Shown: positions 23,921 through 36,429 of the stretch, piece by piece | Layout of the letters: every line of letters starts with the position of its first letter | Position numbering within the stretch: the stretch's first letter is position 1 | Source: Owenia fusiformis | Lineage: Eukaryota; Annelida; Polychaeta; Sabellida; Oweniidae | NCBI GenBank assembly: GCA_903813345.2 | Contig: CAIIXF020000010.1 | Coordinates: 24,035,740-24,099,739 of the forward strand | Reading direction: 5' to 3' | Length of the DNA: 64,000 nt | Translations under genes and position numbers: made by a program | The notes under the pieces: generated by a model | Told to the model about the DNA's origin: nothing | Seen by the model: the letters and a program-made list of their open reading frames with translations, nothing else | Databases searched by the model: none

Positions 23921-24061
23921 GATATCCTATGATGTTTGAAGGATACCATTTTTATCCATGAGTGGATATCGGTCATCTCCACGAGTGAGCGCGGCGAATG
24001 AGTGTAGTTCGGCGATATCCAAGAGTGGATAAAGATGATAGCCGAGAAAATCATTGGATAT
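23921..24061. repeat. Palindrome 1 with GAGCG/GCGAA core
   Basis: Arms of about 50 bp (GATATCCTATGAT...TGGATATCG and its inverse) surround a short centre, GAGTGAGCGCGGCGAATGAG. The right end of the composite (26400-26547) is an inverted relative. Confidence 0.8.
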
Positions 24062-24439
24062 CATATTTATCCGATGGTCGCTATTTTTGTATGGACTTCA
24101 AATAATTTGACCTAAAGTTGTTGTTTTCTAATTCTATTCTATTTTTTAATTTTATTTTCTGTGACCTTATTTCTATAAAATGATTGCATGAAAAAATGTA
24201 ACTCATTTTTACTGAGCATATAACCTTGGAACTTTTCAATTTTTGTCCCAAATATTTTTTCTATTTTTTTTATCCCTATAATCCTTATTTTCAGTTTTTT
24301 TTCAGATTAATTTTCAATTTTTTTCAATTTTTTTTCCAATTTTTTCAAAGCTTTTTTCCAATTTGTTTTTCAAAATTTAAAATCTTTCAAATATTTTTTT
24401 CAAAATATTTTTTGAAATAGTATCTGTCGGATACTATCA

Positions 24440-24587
24440 GGTTATATAATGGTTCTTTCTGTATATCGTGTTTATACTCGAGTGGGTATATGATGTATTC
24501 ACAAGTGAGCGTAGCGAACGAGTGAATATATTATATTCTCACAAGAGTATAAAATGCACGATATACAGAATGAACCATTATATAATC
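24440..24587. repeat. Palindrome 2 with GAGCG/GCGAA core
   Basis: Arms 24440-24501 and 24522-24587 start GGTTATATAATGGTTC and surround AAGTGAGCGTAGCGAACGAG. The arm sequence differs from palindrome 1, but the central 20 nt are nearly the same. Confidence 0.85.
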
Positions 24588-24642
24588 TTATTATGCCACT
24601 CTAAGTTCAATTACAGTTGGTTCGAACACAATCATAACAATT

Positions 24643-25505
24643 AACAAGACACACAGTGATAAATATCGCACTTTGAAGAGCAAACTGGCCACCATGCAAT
24701 TTACCCAGCATGCCAAAAACCTAATCAGACCTTGGCACTAGTCTGCTCTTGCATCTGTAAACATTTCAAGTTGACAAGGTTAGCAGTTTTCCTGCAATTT
24801 TGATGACAAGAATTTATTTGTAGTCTCGAACTTTGGGAAAATTTAGATAACATTGTTTGTGACCTAATTTGATGACCTTCGACCTTGAAAATTTCACTTT
24901 TTCAGACCTCAGTAGGTGTTTTGTAATTAAGCTGACCTAAATTTAAATCCAAAATATCAATTTAGAAAATCAACTTTTTTTACCTTTTCAAGGTCACTGA
25001 AGGTGAATGAAAGGTCAAATCTGAAATCTAAGGTCAGGTTTGAACTTCTGAGAACTTGTAGATGTTTTTTAAAAAAAAAATTGGTCAATTTGGAGCAAGT
25101 TGAAAAATTCAAAATGGCCGCCAAATTGAAAAATTCAAAATGGCCACCATGTAATTCAGCCAGCATACCCAAAACCTAATCAGATCTTGGCAATAGTCTG
25201 CTCTTGCATCTGTAAAAATTTCAAGTTGAACGGATAAGTGGTTTTCCTGGAATTTTGATGACAAGATTTGTTGAAAAATTCAAAATGGCCACCACGTAGT
25301 TTACCCAGCATGCCCTTAACCTAATCAGATCTTGGTACTAGTCTGCTCTTGCATCTGTAAAAATTTCAAGTTGAACAGGTAAGCAGTTATCCTGGAAATT
25401 TGATGACAAGATTTGGTTTATGTGCCGCCCGCCCGCCCGCCCGCACGCCCGCCCGCCCAACAGCACAAGACGACGACAATATAGCACTTTTTCAAAGTGC
25501 GATAA
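24643..25505 (+). mobile_element. Pearl/HINE-like element, copy 2 (short form)
   Basis: Both ends are the same as in copy 1 (AACAAGACACACAGTG start, GCACTTTTTCAAAGTGC hairpin end). It has one fewer 606-bp higher-order unit: monomers at 24720, 25175 and 25320. The CCCG tract is longer (25426-25460). It is inserted between palindromes of the composite element. Just outside its ends, CCACTCTAAGTTCAATTACA (24597) and its inverse (25776) are paired. Confidence 0.75.
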
Positions 25506-25555
25506 AAACCATAAAAATATCCCATAGCCAACTCAATAATGCTGATGTTGATCTC

Positions 25556-25637
25556 GAACCATTTATGACGTGGCTTGATTCTAGCAAATCATGCCGGAAC
25601 CATTTATGACGTCACTTGGTTCTAGGAAATCATGAAA
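25556..25637. repeat. About 40-bp tandem duplication with CRE-like site
   Basis: GAACCATTTATGACGT...TCTAG.AAATCATG occurs twice (25556-25595, 25599-25637) with a few differences. The second copy contains TGACGTCA. It is followed by the palindrome TCATGAAAATTTTCATGA (25631-25648). Confidence 0.8.
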
Positions 25638-26006
25638 ATTTTCATGATTTTTTTTATTCATTAGTTCCCAGAATGCACTTCTACAGTGGTATACGCTGGA
25701 GTGTATATGGAGGAGTTGTATACGATGACAATATACCACTCTCCACTGTATATCGTTGTATAAACCCATGTTATACAACTGTAATTGGACTTAGAGTGGT
25801 ATAAAATTGGATATCAAGTCATATGGATCGGATACGATTTTAGTGGCATATACGAAAATTATCTTGTGTTGGTTTCCCCATATATATTTAGTGACGATAT
25901 ACTCCGCTTGTTGATTTCCTGCCAAATTGACTCTATTTGGCATGGAATTTATTTTCAATGATATCATACATTTAGTACACTACTAGGAAGTGTAGGATAA
26001 TAAGAA

Positions 26007-26144
26007 CATCCTATGATTTTTTCAGAATATCATTTTAATCTACACGGAGATATTGATATATGCAGTCGTTCGCTTTGCTCTCTCGTGCAGATATCAATAT
26101 CACCTCGTAGATAAAAATAATATTCCTCAAAATCATAGGATATC
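26007..26144. repeat. Palindrome 3 with GAGCG/GCGAA-like core
   Basis: Arms 26007-26059 and 26091-26144 (CATCCTATGATTTTTTCAG...) flank a centre whose complement reads GAGAGCAAAGCGAACGAC. The outer arm resembles palindrome 1; the inner part differs. Confidence 0.8.
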
Positions 26145-26184
26145 CTATAATTATCCTATATGAGGTTCAGGATATTGGGATTAT

Positions 26185-26250
26185 CTCGAGGCTTATATAA
26201 TATATTTGCCCGAGGGCCGCAGGTACCGGGGGAAAATATATTATATTTGC
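26185..26250. repeat. Palindrome 4, GC-rich centre
   Basis: AATATATTTGCCCGAGG and CCGGGGGAAAATATATT flank GCCGCAGGTA. It has the same design as palindromes 1-3: AT-rich arms and a short GC-rich asymmetric centre. Confidence 0.7.
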
Positions 26251-27044
26251 CAAGGGACTTATTGAAAAAAAATTTTAAAAATTAAATTTTGAAAAAAAAT
26301 TGAAAATTAATCTGAAAAAAAATTGAAAATAAAATTATAGGAATAAAAAAACAAGAAAAAAACAACAACTTTATGTCAAATTATTTGAAGTCCATACATT
26401 GACCATCGGATAAATATGATATCCTATGATTTTCTCGGCTATCATTTTCATCCACTCTTGGATATCGCCGATCTCCACTCATTTGTGGAGATGAGCGATA
26501 TCCACTCATGGATAAAAATGGTATCCCTCAAAAATCATGGGATATCCTCTATATATATATATCAGTGTTTTCAGTAGGTTTGTCCAAGAGTGCGTCCCTT
26601 GGACATATCGATCCAAAGTGCGTCATCCACCCTAAAAATGCTTCCCTTGAAAAAAGGTTTCCAGGAATTCAAAGTCAGATTTTTACATTGGACAAAATAA
26701 AATTATTGAAAATATCGTTTTTGTTGTTTATCAGCCTACTTGCAAATAACAAGTAAATTAGCGTTCTACACACGTCGAGTAGGTCATTGAATGACACAGA
26801 TACCATCACGCGTAAGAGAAAACTTAACTAATATTCAACCATTAAATAACTTTTTCTTTGCGTATTTCTAAGCAATTGCCATTGATTTTGATAGCATGGA
26901 AAAATCTTGTCTTAAACTAATGATCACATGATCACGCTTGACCAATAGAAAATGGTTTAAATCAGCTCTTCAGCTAAGGGCCAATCATAAGACGCGTACT
27001 GTAACGCTTGGATATTAAGTACTGTAGCAACTAATTGTTCTATC

Positions 27045-27285
27045 ACATGCCTCGCACTGTTTTGATTGAAAATCGACTTCTTTGAACTCAATAAAAAAAA
27101 ATTCTTTTAGAAAGAGAATAACCTTCAACTATTTAGGGGATTTTGACGAAAATAAATGGACTGAAGGTCTTTATCAATACATCCATCATTCTATGGGAGC
27201 AGTGATTTTCTATTTCAGAGTCCATCAATATTATTTGTGTTTTTGTAATGTTGGGACGGCGTTGTTGAAAACATAGTCTTATAAG
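27045..27285. repeat. Repeat family D, copy 1
   Basis: From TCACATGCCTCGCACTGTTT through TTCTTTTAGAAAGAGAATA and GACTGAAGG to GACGGCGTTGTTGAAAACA this matches 43905-44195. Both copies keep an acceptor-like TTCTTTTAG. The 44-kb copy has a donor-like AAGGTAAGAT at the corresponding place. The shared frame reads about SFRKRITFNYLGDFDE, which could be an old transposon exon. Confidence 0.65.
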
Positions 27286-28003
27286 TTATTGAATGATTTG
27301 AAGTGTTATAAAGGATATATTGGGCTTGAGAAATTCTGTATTGGCACGAGAAGAAGTCGTGTGATCTTAGGCCAATATATATTACTTAGGAAATAATTCC
27401 TTGGAAATATATTACGAGTACATTCTCTGCATTACTTCTGAGATTGTCCACTTCATACCAATATTTTCTGTATTGCAACGAAGATGATCAATGGGGCCAA
27501 TCTCAGTAGTAAAACAGATTGGCACAGCACAAGAACTGACCAATCAGAGGGCTTCATTTTACAGATCATACAATAAATATTTATATTGTATATCGAAAGC
27601 AGATAACAATAAGAAATCAAATGTATAATGACTTTTACTGATACTTTCTCTGAATGCCGACCAAATGCTATATTACCGGTAATTAAATTAAAATTAAAAA
27701 ATGCAGTGACTATAATAATATGTCAGCATTTCTCATTGATATACAATGATTCATTAGAAGCATTATTGGCACTCCTAGTGCCTATAAACAATGAAAGATA
27801 ATGCTGTTTCTGAGTAGAAAATGGACAATCTTATATGTTCTGCATAAGGATGTCAACTTCTAGTGCCATAGATCTTCATTAGCCTGATGACATTTAGCCT
27901 TAGTCCTAATGAGAGCTCTCTTCATTAACAATGCATAGGACATTGTTGCTGAATATTTAGAATCTATCCACTACCATAAAAATGTGAAGGGAAAGCCAAG
28001 TAT

Positions 28004-29051
28004 CAGGGTGTCAGATAAGGATTTTTTTCTGCTAGCCATTTTGGCCACTAGATTTCAGATACCACTGGCCAAACAGATTTGGCACTAGCCAGTATAAAAT
28101 TACGCTAACATCGCAAATTCTTACGAAAACCATTTATTATATCTAAAAAGTAAAGAATCAGCAATTTGTCAAACTTGTGCATCCAACTATATCAAAGTAT
28201 CATTTAATTGCCTAATAATAACACTATGATATGATGATGATTAAAAATGTATCATGGACATGGAGAGGGGGGATGGTTGCATTCCCTCTCCAGAAAATAA
28301 TTGATATAATTTAGAACCCATCTTGTGCAAACTGAGCATTATATTCCTCATAAAAGTCAAGTTTTAGGCCCTACATATAGATCTACACAGAAAAATTAAT
28401 GAAGAACAAAAAATGCATGTGGCTTAATAACAGTAATCGCCGTTTTTAGCGCTGACCCCCTTATAACCATTCACCCCGCTTCACAAAGTTCATGAAATAT
28501 CAAGGAATAACCAAGTATTATTACAGATACACAGAAAAAAAAAAATTCGAAAGAAGTCAGCGGGCGATAATAGAGTACTTCATCATAACTTACACTAAGA
28601 TGCAGAAAAAGTGGCGCATTTTGTAATTCAATGCATCATCACGATAAATATCTATCGTTTGATGCGATCCACATTATAGTAAACCAATATTTTGATGAAT
28701 TAAGAAGGAAATGTCCGAGTTAAAAAGTTTTTTTCGGCGATAGCTTCTGCGCAGTTTTTATGCGCATCTGATCTCTTCGACCAATCAGAACTCTTGAATA
28801 AAGAAATCCAGAGCATGGCCAATCAGAATCCAAGATAGAAAACGTTTTCGGGATCGATCAAGAAGGAATATCCGGATGTTCTGGATTTTCGATCTCGATG
28901 AGTTTCTTGGCAGAAATATGCAATTATCTCCGGGTTTTCGAGTCTGATTTGATCCCAGATCACCAATATGGCAAGTGCTCCATAAAAACTGTTCGCCAGA
29001 TGTATTTTCTGATGGCATTTGACGAATGGCGACCGCTTATCCGACACACTG
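28004..29051. mobile_element. 1.05-kb TIR element, 5-bp TSD
   Basis: The ends CAGGGTGTCAGATAAG and (inverted) CAGTGTGTCGGATAAG match at 14 of 16 positions. AGTAT flanks both sides (27999-28003, 29052-29056). The left subterminal region repeats TGGCC/GCCA motifs (CTAGCCATTTTGGCCACTAG). A minus-strand frame from the right TIR (MSDKRSPFVKCHQKIHLANS...) is open for about 75 codons to 28823 and might be a transposase start, but no domain is recognisable. hAT-like ends with a 5-bp duplication are unusual; 8 bp is usual. Confidence 0.65.
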
Positions 29052-29183
29052 AGTATGCATATTACATATAAATTGACATGTCTATGTTCAAAATGGGTAT
29101 ATTCACCAATGTTACATTCAATAAAATGGAAGAAATTTGGGATAGGTCGCTCACATGAGAAGCCAAGTCCAACGTCTAATATA

Positions 29184-29346
29184 CAGGGGTTTCATTAGCA
29201 GCAGGCAATATGCGATTTTCACCAGTTGTTTTCACAAAATCACGTTGTTTTGAGGGACTTTTCCATGTTAAATTTATATGATTTCCATTAATTTTGCCTG
29301 TTGTTTTCATTTTAGCCTGTTGTGAGAAATTCTAGTGAAACCCCTG
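29184..29346. mobile_element. 163-bp MITE
   Basis: The ends CAGGGGTTTCATTAG and (inverted) CAGGGGTTTCACTAG match at 14 of 15 positions. Flanks are AATATA and AATATG. The interior repeats CCTGTTGTTTTCA-like motifs. CAG ends are hAT-like. Confidence 0.75.
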
Positions 29347-29349
29347 AAT

Positions 29350-32300
29350 ATGTGTCACTTTACTTATCCTACACCTAGTGTACTAAATATATAATAACAT
29401 TAAAAAATAAATTTGATATCTACTAGCAAAATCAATATTGCTTGACTATTGAATATTCAACATATATCCTAGTCCTATTGATATTGATAACGTATCAACA
29501 CAAGAACTATATGAAGGTGGGGGCTCAAAATATCATAAAAATAATTAAAGCATCAGTGTGAGGCACATATATTATTAGGTTTTGGCACCTTTTCCAAAAA
29601 ATGGATCTATTTTGTTTTTATTCACTAATATAACAAACAATACAAGAGAGTTTAAACTCACCCCCCCCTCAAATATCTATCTGATGTAAAAGTTGATGTA
29701 AAATATGGTTATAACTGAAAGATGTAGGATATGTATCATGATTACAAACATGCTGATTTAGTATATAATTCCACTTTCGAATACTTAGATGCTTCTATTA
29801 TTATTAATGTCTAGACATGGTGTGACTTATGATCTGATGCAATATAATCTACAACCTACACATTTACTATTTGATTTACACATCTATAGTATTACCTTAA
29901 AACCAAGTAAAAAGATTGAAAATATTGTTTAATCATCTGAATATTATTGAAATTAAAAGATAAGTTTTACACATTATCTTTTGTTGGGGTTTGAGTTGGG
30001 GTTTAAGCCAGAATTTCTCATTTTTACAGAAATTTCAGAAGGTTGGATGGTTGGAGATCTCAAAAATTTAAATAGATATCTTGAACACTGTTTTGATAAC
30101 ACTAGGTAAAATGACAATATTATTAGTAGAGTTTCATGTTACAAGATTTACATAATAAAATTATAGCTAATGTGCAGAACAATAAATGAAGTATGATGAG
30201 CAGCATTTTCACATTCAGTCATCTCATAACTTTCACAACCTTAGTCTATCTGGTCAATAGTTCAGAAATATCAATAGAGGAATGGGTGATTTAGAGGGCT
30301 TTTTCTTTTCATGTGCAAATCTGGTTGTGCTGGACATGCAGGAAAGAATCTCCAATCAATATAATACTTACAGAGAAAGTACTTAGCTACATTGAGTAGT
30401 TTACAATATGAGGTGGTTTAAGCAAGGGTGAATGCAATGCCTTGTGATGCAAATACAGAAGAAAATTCAAATGGTGACTGGACTGTAAAAATAAACAGAT
30501 ATGATCAAAGTTTCAAATACTCTACTAGTCTCAGCATTTGAATTCATGGTTGCATCACGATGCCAAATCTGAGTTGTTTTTTCATTGGTTAAGCTAATTG
30601 ACTAACAGACTGATTGCCAGCTTCTGAAGCCTGTCAACCATATTTTCTAACTTCAGTATTAGAACTTTATCCCCCACAATGATTGATGGAGAGAATACAG
30701 GAGTTACATGCTTTCAATGATGACTCCCGCTCATAGAAAAGACCCGATTCTGATTGAAGGACTCAAAAAGAAGACAGACTTTGGCATTAATTAATTAATA
30801 ATTAATTGGCATTAATCATTACCATAGCTGTGACTATCTTACTAATATGTCCACACATACAAACGAATGCAGTATTATACATATGTATTATTATTTTTTT
30901 TATTTCAAAGAGAAATTGATCTAAATTTATCCTTAAGTTTCATTTTGATAGGCGATACTAGAGTTAACATAGTCAAATCATTCACTTCACTCCCAAAGTA
31001 CTGACTCAATATCGTCAAAATTAATCACAATGAATGAATTATTTCCGATAACCTAGATGCCAGTTTCAACACCAGGTGGCTAACCTGGGTCAGCTTACAT
31101 GGCAGATATAGTAGAAAGTTCCCTTATCCCTTATCTTCCCGAGACACGCTTTAAAATGTGGTCAGCTACAACCTCCTGTATAGATTCGGAGACATTGAGT
31201 TTAACTAACTATTTACTGATTCCATGATTCCATCATGTTAGCACTCCATTTCCGCTTTGAAAAATAAAATAAAAAAGATAAATTTTCTTGCAACTAAAGC
31301 TGTTTATATGACCACAATGGTAAATTGATAGAAAAATGGTGGTTCAGAAGAAACTAAAGCACATTTGGAACAGTTGAAGTATGACACATGGAGATGATAG
31401 CGAAGAAACAAGGTGAAATGTATGTTTGAATTGGTCATCTCTATCAATTTAAAGATCTAATAGCAAAGGTTTTGCAAAAATAAATCAATGTAGTATAAAA
31501 CAAATGTATGTATTATGAAGAAATAAATATACAATGAAAAAAATAGATATGTGTTTGTAATATTGGTATAAACTTAAGATTAAAAAGTGTCACTATCTCT
31601 TTCATTTTTCAACAAATATAGGCTCACGTGACATGTGACGCGGGGCAGTCAATTTTGATCTATCGTAGACCATATCAGTATCAAATTACTGATATTTCAA
31701 CCTCGTCTTGCGAGGCCATTTTGATTTGAAACATCTTGAATTTGGTGTCAAAATGAAGCTGGTCACGCCCACTTTCAGAGTTATCAATGAATCATTTACT
31801 ACGACTACTATATTCATTTAGGAGGCGTGTAAAGTTAACCAATCAGAAAGACAATTGTTCCATATATGGCAGTTCATTAACATATTCAGTGTTTACTACT
31901 GCTTTTCACGTCATGACAACACGAGTAGTAACCAATCAAGATGCCGTATTTTATCACGTGAGTTCAGAGTGACACGCACGCGACATGTTGTCTGGGGTGA
32001 TCGCGATGTTGAACAATTTCTTCTCGGAATTTGTCCAGAGAAATCAGCGATTCTAAATTAAGGTAGGATCTGCCATTTTTTCCTGTACAAGTTATAACTT
32101 ATCTCTATCGAATCCTAAAGTTTTGGAAGAAGATATGAAGCGTAGGTTTAAAAACGAAGCGATTAATTTGACGATCTGATTTTGCAATTTGCAATGGCCA
32201 ATTTACTGCAAGTCCAGTGCATGTATTTGACAAGAGATAGCGCCAAGTCTGGTATCTAAATGCTTTTTAAGCCACTCAAAAACAAGATCCATATCTTCTA

Positions 32301-33230
32301 AATTTGATAACTTTGCAGAAAACCTGTTTTCATAATCTGTTTTCCGCGTCTAGATTCAAACTGAGTATGATAATAGGATCGCTGGAATCAACAGTCGCAA
32401 CGGGTCTTCATTCCAGAACTCACATTTTTAGTTAATTCTCCGTCATAGTTCTTGTTTAAAGTCCCCATACCTGCTCTCTTACTGCCATACTTGCACACAT
32501 TTCCCCTCCTTAAATTGTCTTCATTCAAATTACACCCTCTCGCCGATTTATATAGTCATTTCCCAGAACCCGGGAATCAGAATCGCTGATGTTTGCCATA
32601 TAATATTGAACATATTATATGTACTGTAATATCTGTACATTGACTGCTACGCATAATGGTCACGTGACTAGCGCGATAGAGGAAAAATGGGGAATTTCGA
32701 AACAACAATTTTTGGGCACTTTTATTGCAAATTTCAGGTATTTATAAAGTGTTTGTGGTATAAAATATAATCCACAGACATAAATGAACATCCAAACTAC
32801 ATATTTCATTAAGTTTTGGAGCCTTTTTTGCTCTTAAATCAACATCTTTAAAATTTTAAAAAATGAAAAGCAATTATTTCAACTTTGATTTTAAGCTTTC
32901 AGAAAAATTGCACTTTTCTACCATTTTAATCAGGAGGATAAGGGTTAAACATAGATATTCATCAAATAAAGTGGATGAATTTTCATATTACCATCATGTG
33001 TCTGAAACATTTTGCATCATGTTTCCAAACAAGCAAAAATTAAGACTAAATAGACTATGCAGTGAATAAAAAATATGATTTTCATGCGACCAACTTTTTT
33101 AAATAGGAATTGTTGAGAATTGTTGGAGAGAAAGAAGAACTCTGCAAACCTGGATATGAGCAAGTAATGACTTCGTTCTTCCTGAATCAATATTATTCCA
33201 GCTCACATATTATATCTCTATACAAATTAT
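29350..33230. other. Largely featureless AT-rich stretch
   Basis: No repeat family or convincing exon was found. The part 31620-32075 is slightly unlike the rest: it has two CACGTG sites (31624, 31955), two CCAATCA boxes (31838, 31930), several CG dinucleotides and a donor-like AAGGTAGGA at 32060. This would suit a promoter and untranslated first exon on the plus strand, but without RNA data it is only a possibility. Confidence 0.25.
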
Positions 33231-33232
33231 GG

Positions 33233-33888
33233 AAAGGTCCATGTGCAGTATGGCAAGTGATTTTAGACAGTCATATCTTTCACCATGAGTACTTTCTGGG
33301 CATAAATACAGTGGTTTTTATTAAAATAATATGTTTTCTTTCAAGTTAAGTGCCCATGATGATAAAAATATCAATCAAACAATTCGAAAAATTATGATTT
33401 TTATTGCATGAAAAGATTATTCAAAAAGGGGTCTAAAACTTCTTCAAAAGTAGAATGGTATTGAAAGTCTAGTTTTAGAGACATCAATTTTCGATTACCA
33501 AAATTATGCTGAAAACAATGGAAAGCACGAGTTTTTCCTAGGGGAAAATAATATGGGATATGTGGTTTTTAACTTAAACACATTTCAATACCAATCTCCT
33601 TTTCAGAAGTTGTTAATATAATGTAGAAGAAACTTTCGGTATGGTTAAATTGAGAAAAACAAGATCCTCTTTTTAGAAAATAAGCCTAACATTTTTTAGA
33701 AAGTGCCAAGGTGGGGTCCTTTTAAACCATAATTTTTCAGAGAGTTGGATTGATATTTTATTATCATGGGGACTTCACTTGAAAGAAAACATATAGTTTT
33801 AATAAAAACCACTGTATTAATAGCCAGAAAATACTCATGTTGAAAGATATGATGTCTAAAATCACTTGCCATAGCGCACATGAACCTT
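33233..33888. repeat. Inverted repeat, about 180-bp arms
   Basis: Arms 33233-33415 and 33706-33888 share GGCAAGTGATTTTAGACA, ATACAGTGGTTTTTATTAAA and TTTTCTTTCAAGT, with roughly one difference in ten. The loop is 290 nt. The similar short frames in the two arms follow from the duplication. No termini with a target duplication were found. Confidence 0.8.
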
Positions 33889-34659
33889 TATATATTTCTT
33901 TACGGTTCTACTGCTTTATTTTTCAAGCAATATTTTGATTGAATACATTATTATATATATTATATATTTTGTAAGGGGTGTTTGTGGCAGATAAAAGTTG
34001 TCTTGAATAACACTATTTCACTTTTCTAGGCAGGTAATATTTTTCACAATTTCTCAACACCATCATAAAACATGATTATATTCCAATTAGCGCAAGAAGT
34101 GAAAATAATAAATCCTGTCCATGAAGTGCATATATGTAACATATTCTTAGCAATTGAAGAAAGTAGATAATTAATGCATTATGTCTTATCTTACCCTTTC
34201 TAAGAGCTCAAATTCATCTACACATTTCAAATCAGATATAATCGGATCTAGCCTTATATCCAATCAAAATATCTAGTAAGAAAATCATGACAATAGTATA
34301 CTTTTGATAAATAACTAGATAACATTAATGGACATTAGATCATGAGATCATCTGTGATACAGTGGTAAGATGACAGTCTTACTATTTTATGCACTAACTA
34401 AGTTATTCTATTTAACCGAAATACAGGCATTAAGCTTTGATACTAAACACGTGTGCGAGCCTTGGGAGCCTCTCAAGCGTGAAAACACCCTTACCTGGTG
34501 TTAAACCTAAAATTACAGCTAATATCCTGAATCGGTTAAAGGTGGGGTCTGAATACCCGCCCCACCTGCGATACCTAAAGGTGCCCGTCCGGGTACCTGA
34601 GACCTGAAAAAAGGTAAAAAGAGGGAGGAAGAACAGGGGAGGAGGAGGGAAAATAAAAT

Positions 34660-34905
34660 CACTCTTACCTCTAAATTTATGCTGAAAAGCGATGAAAATA
34701 ATGGAAAACTTGCTTCTAATAAATCAGTCAGGATCAAGCAGAAGAATGGCGGAAAATCTGAGGTGACGCTATCTGTGATTGGCTGAAGCTGGTCACGTGA
34801 CTTCTTACGTATGCAACACCTCGTAATCTTATTGGAGGAGAATGATGTCATCCTAACTTGGGAAAGCTGAACAAGGTGGAAGCACAAGAGGTAACTCCCC
34901 AGAAA
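34660..34905 (-). promoter_or_regulatory. Possible minus-strand promoter and 5' exon
   Basis: Read on the minus strand this holds a TGACATCAT CRE/AP1-like site (34838-34846), TCACGTGACC (34793-34802), GCCAATCACAG (34773-34783) and then, at 34667, a consensus donor (TTTAGAG then GTAAGAG). No ATG lies between the boxes and the donor, so the exon would be untranslated. CG dinucleotides are more frequent than in the surroundings. All of this is motif evidence only. Confidence 0.25.
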
Positions 34906-36429
34906 CACACACAAGAGAGACTCCCTTAGCTGTTCATAAATACAATTATTTTGCTCATAATTGTGGTTAAAGGGAACCAGGGTATCTCATTTATAAACAG
35001 CCCCCTTTCATTCCAACTTCAGCTGCAACAGTATTATGAAAAGTACATGATATAAATAAATTATCGCAAACCTATTATAAAAATTCCCCATGACATTTGG
35101 TAATACGATAATGCTACTACTAAATAGAGGTCTGTCTAGGGGCTTGCTCGCTTATAGAATAACACATTACTGGATATTGCAAGCCAAAATCTTATTATGA
35201 AATCATACCCTGCATACTCATACTCACATGTATCAATTTGATTCAACCATTAAATAAATTTTATACCTTGTGAATTTAAAGTTGTACTCAAACCATTTTA
35301 CTCAATTGAGATATATTTATGTTATCTTACTGTATGAAGGCAATTCCAAAAGTTCATTTTATCATGATATCAGGGATATAAAATCAGCACGTGTCTGTTT
35401 TCGTGGCAAAACTGACTTAATTTCAGAGCAGAAATTTTACGTCAAGTGACATGACGTGTGTGGTTGAAACAATTTTAACCTTTTTAACCTCAATTTAATA
35501 CTGTAAGGCCAAAAACTATTGGGTTAACATTTTCAGTTATCGATATACTGTTTAACAAATGTATTTCAATCAATAATGAATAATATTGCAGTGCTCTTTC
35601 CACAAGAATTTCTTTTTGTGAAGTTCAATCAATTAAAAATATATTTGGCTATTGGAATGCATGCGAATGTGAAACTAAAGTATATTTCTACTTTGGTTCA
35701 GCCTTCGTTGTAGTTTGCAACAACAACATTTCGATTTAGCGCCTGAATAACTTGGCACATGGTACATCAAAATTCTCATGGTCAGTTGACCTCAAAAAGT
35801 ATGCAAAAATAACAACATTTCAGAGGTTGACAGTTTTATCTTTAATAAATCGTGTTGTGTGGGGAAATATCACAAGCTTTGTAATAGTCAAAATAACAAA
35901 AGGGATGTTATTTTTGCTAAATACAAGATACCGTATTAAGATATTTTGAAATAGCTTTTAGTACAACTTTAAGATGGCAAATTCAAAAAAAGGGAAAAGG
36001 TGAACAGCATCATAACTAACAATCAAAAACGTTAAAGGAAGAGGGGAAGTATCGCAACAGCTTTTGGACAGTCATATGTTGAATTTTGGCTATTTTCTGA
36101 GGATTTAAACAGGTGCATATGTTAGATCAATGCATTACCAGGCCCGTAAGACACTTTTCTCCAAAGGGGGTGCGGTTTTTAATAAAGAGAAAATAAAATT
36201 GTCATTTTTCCGCTTAAATCAAATCAAGTAAGTCAGAGGGGGGGGGGGGTCAGTCACTCTCTATATTAAGGCCACTCAGCCTATTTTGTAGTATTCTATT
36301 GTTTTTATATTGTTTTTAGACTAAATATTGTATGAGCAATTTGGAGAAACATTGGAATAGGGAGGGTGTGCTAGAGGGCAATAGAATCAACTTAAAGAAA
36401 TTCTGATTTTTTAATCATTTTTGTCTTAG

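Larger units (their letters stand above)
23908..26560. mobile_element. Composite foldback element with palindromic ends
   Basis: The left part (about 23908-24420) and right part (about 26262-26560) are inverted copies. Both contain the GGATATCC hairpin, CATACTATTTATCCGATGG-like sequence, ATGGACTTCAAATAATTTGA and a long T-rich (or A-rich) tract. Outer flanks are TA-rich, so no duplication can be called. The interior carries further palindromes and the second pearl-like copy, which was evidently inserted later. Confidence 0.7.

Noticed and set aside
34519-34914. 131-codon minus-strand frame
   Set aside because: Phe/Leu/Ser-rich reading of a purine/pyrimidine tract; the promoter-plus-donor reading of the same DNA explains it better.
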